Below, one piece after another: positions 62,029 through 64,000 of a DNA stretch of 64,000 bases; positions within the stretch are counted from its first letter, which is position 1, and each line of letters starts with the position of its first letter. Made by a program: the position numbers and the translations under genes. The notes below the pieces were generated by a model, which saw only the letters and a list, made by a program, of their open reading frames with translations, had not been told where the DNA came from and did no database searches. The stretch is from assembly GCF_000468755.1 (NCBI RefSeq), contig NZ_AWEZ01000045.1:124001-188000 (forward strand). The letters are read 5' to 3'. The stretch is from Olsenella profusa F0195. Lineage in GTDB: Bacteria; Actinomycetota; Coriobacteriia; Coriobacteriales; Atopobiaceae.

Positions 62029-63642
62029 ATGATTCACGACGAACTCAAGGCGTGTGGACTCGGGGAATGCCATGGCTCCATCTTGGTGGATGCCTCGCCG
62101 GCGGTCCTGGTGGAGAAGGCGCTCGCGTCGAACGAGGGCAGCCTCACGGAGACGGGTGCGCTCGCCGTCAAGACCGGGCGCTACACGGGCCGCTCGCCCC
62201 AGGATCGCTTCATCGTCGACACGCCCGACGTACACGACCAGATCGCCTGGGGGTCGGTCAACAAGCCCTTCTCACAGGAGGGCTATGCCAAGGTGAAGGA
62301 GGCCGTCTGTGACTACCTTGAGGCGCGCGACCTCTACATCGTCCATGCCATCGCAGGGGCGGATCGACGGTGGGGTCGCACGTTCCTGGTGGTGTGCGAG
62401 CGGGCGAGCCAGGCACTCTTCGCCCGTCAGCTGCTCGTTCGTCCCTCTCGTCGCCAGCTCGTGGACTTCGATCCCCAGGACTTCTCGGTGCTGGTGGCTC
62501 CGGGCCTCAAGCTCGATCCTGCGGTCTATGGCACGCATTCCGAGGCCGTGGTGCTGCTCAACTTCCAGGAGCATGAGATCCTCATTGCGGGCACCAAGTA
62601 CTCCGGAGAGATCAAGAAGTCCATCTTCTCGGTCATGAACTACCTCATGCCCATCGAGGAGAACGTGCTGCCCATGCACTCCTCTGCGAACATGGACCCG
62701 CGTACCGGTGAGTCGGCCGTGTTCTTTGGCCTTTCGGGCACCGGCAAGACCACGCTCTCGGCGGATCCCCAGCGCACGCTCATAGGGGACGACGAACATG
62801 GGTGGGCCGAGAACAGCATCTTCAACTTCGAGGGTGGCTGCTACGCCAAGGCCATCCGCATCTCCGCGGTCACGGAGCCGGAGATCTTTAACGCCATCCG
62901 CTTTGGCTCCATCTGCGAGAACGTGGTCGTCGACCCCGTCTCGCGTAGGCCTGACTACTACGATGACGCGATCACGGAGAACACGCGCGTCGCCTATCCC
63001 ATCGACTTCATTGATAACGCACAGATCATGGGCCAAGGCCGCTACCCCAACGTCGTCATCTTCCTTACCTGCGACTCGTTTGGCGTGCTGCCTCCCATCA
63101 GCAGGCTCGACACCAATGGCGCGATGTATCACTTCCTCTCGGGCTTCACGAGCAAGGTCGCAGGCACCGAGCGCGGCGTCACCGAGCCCACGCCCACGTT
63201 CTCGACGCTCTTTGGCGAGCCCTTCATGCCGCTCTCGCCGCTCCTGTATGCCGACATGTTCGGTAGGAAGATGGATCGTGTGGGCACGCGCGTGTACCTC
63301 ATCAACACGGGGTGGACGGGCGGTCCCTACGGCACGGGCAAGCGTATGGATCTCGCCTCCACACGTCTGATGGTGAGCGCCGCGCTCAACGGCTCGGCCG
63401 AGAACACCCAGTACGTGCACGACCCCGTGCTCAACGTCGACGTCCCCCAGCACATCGAGGGCGTCGACGAGCACGTGCTCAACCCGCGGGACACGTGGGC
63501 GGACAAGGGGGCATACGACAGGTCCGCGCGTTCCCTCGCGCAGATGTTCGTGGACAACGCCGCCGAGAAGTACCCCGACATGGCCGATGAGGTGCGCGCG
63601 GCTGGTCCCCACCCGGACGCCCAGCCCCCTTCCGCCGCGTAG
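62029..63642 (+). CDS. pckA: Phosphoenolpyruvate carboxykinase (ATP)
   Basis: The 537-residue product has the family's GRYTGRSPQDRFIVD, the P-loop FFGLSGTGKTTLSADP, the kinase-2 metal motif LIGDDEHGWAENSIFNFEGG, and ENTRVAYPIDFIDNA. In anaerobes it often runs toward oxaloacetate, capturing CO2 and ATP on the way to succinate. CAGGGAGG lies 4 bases before the ATG. Confidence 0.98.
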   Translation: MIHDELKACGLGECHGSILVDASPAVLVEKALASNEGSLTETGALAVKTGRYTGRSPQDRFIVDTPDVHDQIAWGSVNKPFSQEGYAKVKEAVCDYLEARDLYIVHAIAGADRRWGRTFLVVCERASQALFARQLLVRPSRRQLVDFDPQDFSVLVAPGLKLDPAVYGTHSEAVVLLNFQEHEILIAGTKYSGEIKKSIFSVMNYLMPIEENVLPMHSSANMDPRTGESAVFFGLSGTGKTTLSADPQRTLIGDDEHGWAENSIFNFEGGCYAKAIRISAVTEPEIFNAIRFGSICENVVVDPVSRRPDYYDDAITENTRVAYPIDFIDNAQIMGQGRYPNVVIFLTCDSFGVLPPISRLDTNGAMYHFLSGFTSKVAGTERGVTEPTPTFSTLFGEPFMPLSPLLYADMFGRKMDRVGTRVYLINTGWTGGPYGTGKRMDLASTRLMVSAALNGSAENTQYVHDPVLNVDVPQHIEGVDEHVLNPRDTWADKGAYDRSARSLAQMFVDNAAEKYPDMADEVRAAGPHPDAQPPSAA

Positions 63643-63764
63643 CGCCTCGGCGCGCGCGCCGTTCCCTGTCCCTTTGGTCTGGTCGGCGATGGCGTGGTTT
63701 TTCTTTCTTGATTGCGTGCGGCCTTTTGGCGAGTATTCTGTGGATGGTGGATCCATAGGCCCAC

Positions 63765-63780
63765 CGCGGCTACGGCCGCG
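63765..63780 (+). promoter_or_regulatory. Leader hairpin with TACG loop
   Basis: CGCGGC (63765-63770) and GCCGCG (63775-63780) pair around TACG, a stable UNCG-type tetraloop, 40 bases upstream of the PhnD-like gene. It could be a leader hairpin or the terminator of pckA. Confidence 0.5.
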
Positions 63781-63820
63781 ACCATGTCCACGCCCACTGG
63801 GGCGCTCTGAAGGGAGACCC

Positions 63821-64000
63821 ATGTCCAACGGCCCATCCTCCAGCCTTACCAGGCGTCAGTTCGTTGGCATTGCCGGCGCGGGCACAGCCCTCTCGGCCCT
63901 TGCGCTCGCAGGCTGCGGCGGCTCCCCGTCGGGCGCCGACGCCAGGTCCATTGACACGCTGCACATCGGGTTCGTGCCCTCGAAGGATCCCGATGACATC
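63821..64000 (+). CDS. PhnD-type (phosphate/phosphonate) substrate-binding lipoprotein, 5' part
   Basis: The first 60 codons are in the window. AGGGAG precedes the ATG. The start MSNGPSSSLTRRQFVGIAGA has a twin-arginine motif (TRRQF), a hydrophobic stretch and a lipobox LALAGCGG. The mature part begins DTLHIGFVPSKDPDDI, typical of phosphonate/phosphite ABC transporter binding proteins. The permease and ATPase genes would follow outside the window. Confidence 0.8.
   Translation, partial: MSNGPSSSLTRRQFVGIAGAGTALSALALAGCGGSPSGADARSIDTLHIGFVPSKDPDDI

Overview
The window is mostly a high-GC chromosome with dense, often overlapping genes. Gene content (tig-clpP-clpX after a tRNA-Leu, a folate one-carbon block, adhE, ackA, ATP-type pckA, a mannose-family sorbose PTS, a glycine-reductase-type selenoprotein) suggests an anaerobic fermentative actinobacterium of the class Coriobacteriia, Olsenella/Atopobiaceae-like. 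The taxon is inferred from gene content and base composition, not from a marker search.

Layout. 1-1.8 kb: an AT-rich, Firmicutes-looking insert with a truncated ABC exporter and a divergent TetR regulator around three palindromes. 1.8-4.1 kb: a frameshifted MFS exporter overlapping a class I aminoacyl-tRNA-synthetase-like/MDR fusion. 4.2-7.8 kb: tRNA-Leu(TAG), tig, clpP, clpX. 7.8-12.5 kb: TatD hydrolase, tcdA, and nagB / gntR-nagA. 12.5-15 kb: a repeat-bearing spacer and the wreck of a restriction-type helicase ending at a MITE-like hairpin. 15-21.7 kb: a DeoR regulator divergent from a sorbose-type PTS operon (IIA, IIB, IIC, IID, sorE, an unknown gene, sorD). 21.8-25 kb: a gene graveyard with a BglG-type regulator fragment, transposase scraps, a RelB-like antitoxin with a frameshifted toxin, and HsdS remnants. 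25-31 kb: LysR, grdX, grdE, grdB (in-frame UGA for selenocysteine), a YkvI-type transporter and RidA. 31-37 kb: valS, 5-formyl-THF cyclo-ligase, a radical SAM gene with UGA at a cluster cysteine, and a decayed enoate-reductase-like gene. 37-43 kb: alpha/beta hydrolase, fhs, fchA, folD, folC. 43-51 kb: two zinc-ribbon membrane proteins, thrS, a degenerate PLP-fold gene, adhE, an APH-family kinase. 51-56.8 kb: lipoprotein remnant, dfrA, thyA, a Pro/Gln-repeat membrane protein, acyl-ACP thioesterase, DAG kinase, rnd. 56.9-64 kb: membrane zinc protease, xseA-xseB, HIT protein, ackA, an aldose-epimerase homologue, pckA, and the start of a PhnD-type lipoprotein.

How the parts fit. Sugar uptake (sorbose PTS; amino-sugar catabolism by NagA/NagB) feeds fermentation through AdhE, AckA and PckA. 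Fhs, FchA, FolD, FolC, 5-formyl-THF cyclo-ligase, DHFR and ThyA form a folate/C1 network. GrdE/GrdB would reduce an amino-acid-type substrate to an acyl phosphate or acetyl phosphate, which acetate kinase can convert to ATP. The partner components GrdA, GrdC and GrdD are not in this window.

The most interesting points are the clear UGA-selenocysteine GrdB with a SECIS-like hairpin, a second candidate UGA-Sec codon at a radical SAM cluster cysteine, the synthetase-like/MDR fusion beside a broken exporter, similar strong hairpins just upstream of the ribosome sites of valS and thrS (and of fhs, tig, clpP), and a 72-nt nested stem structure before the decayed flavoprotein gene.
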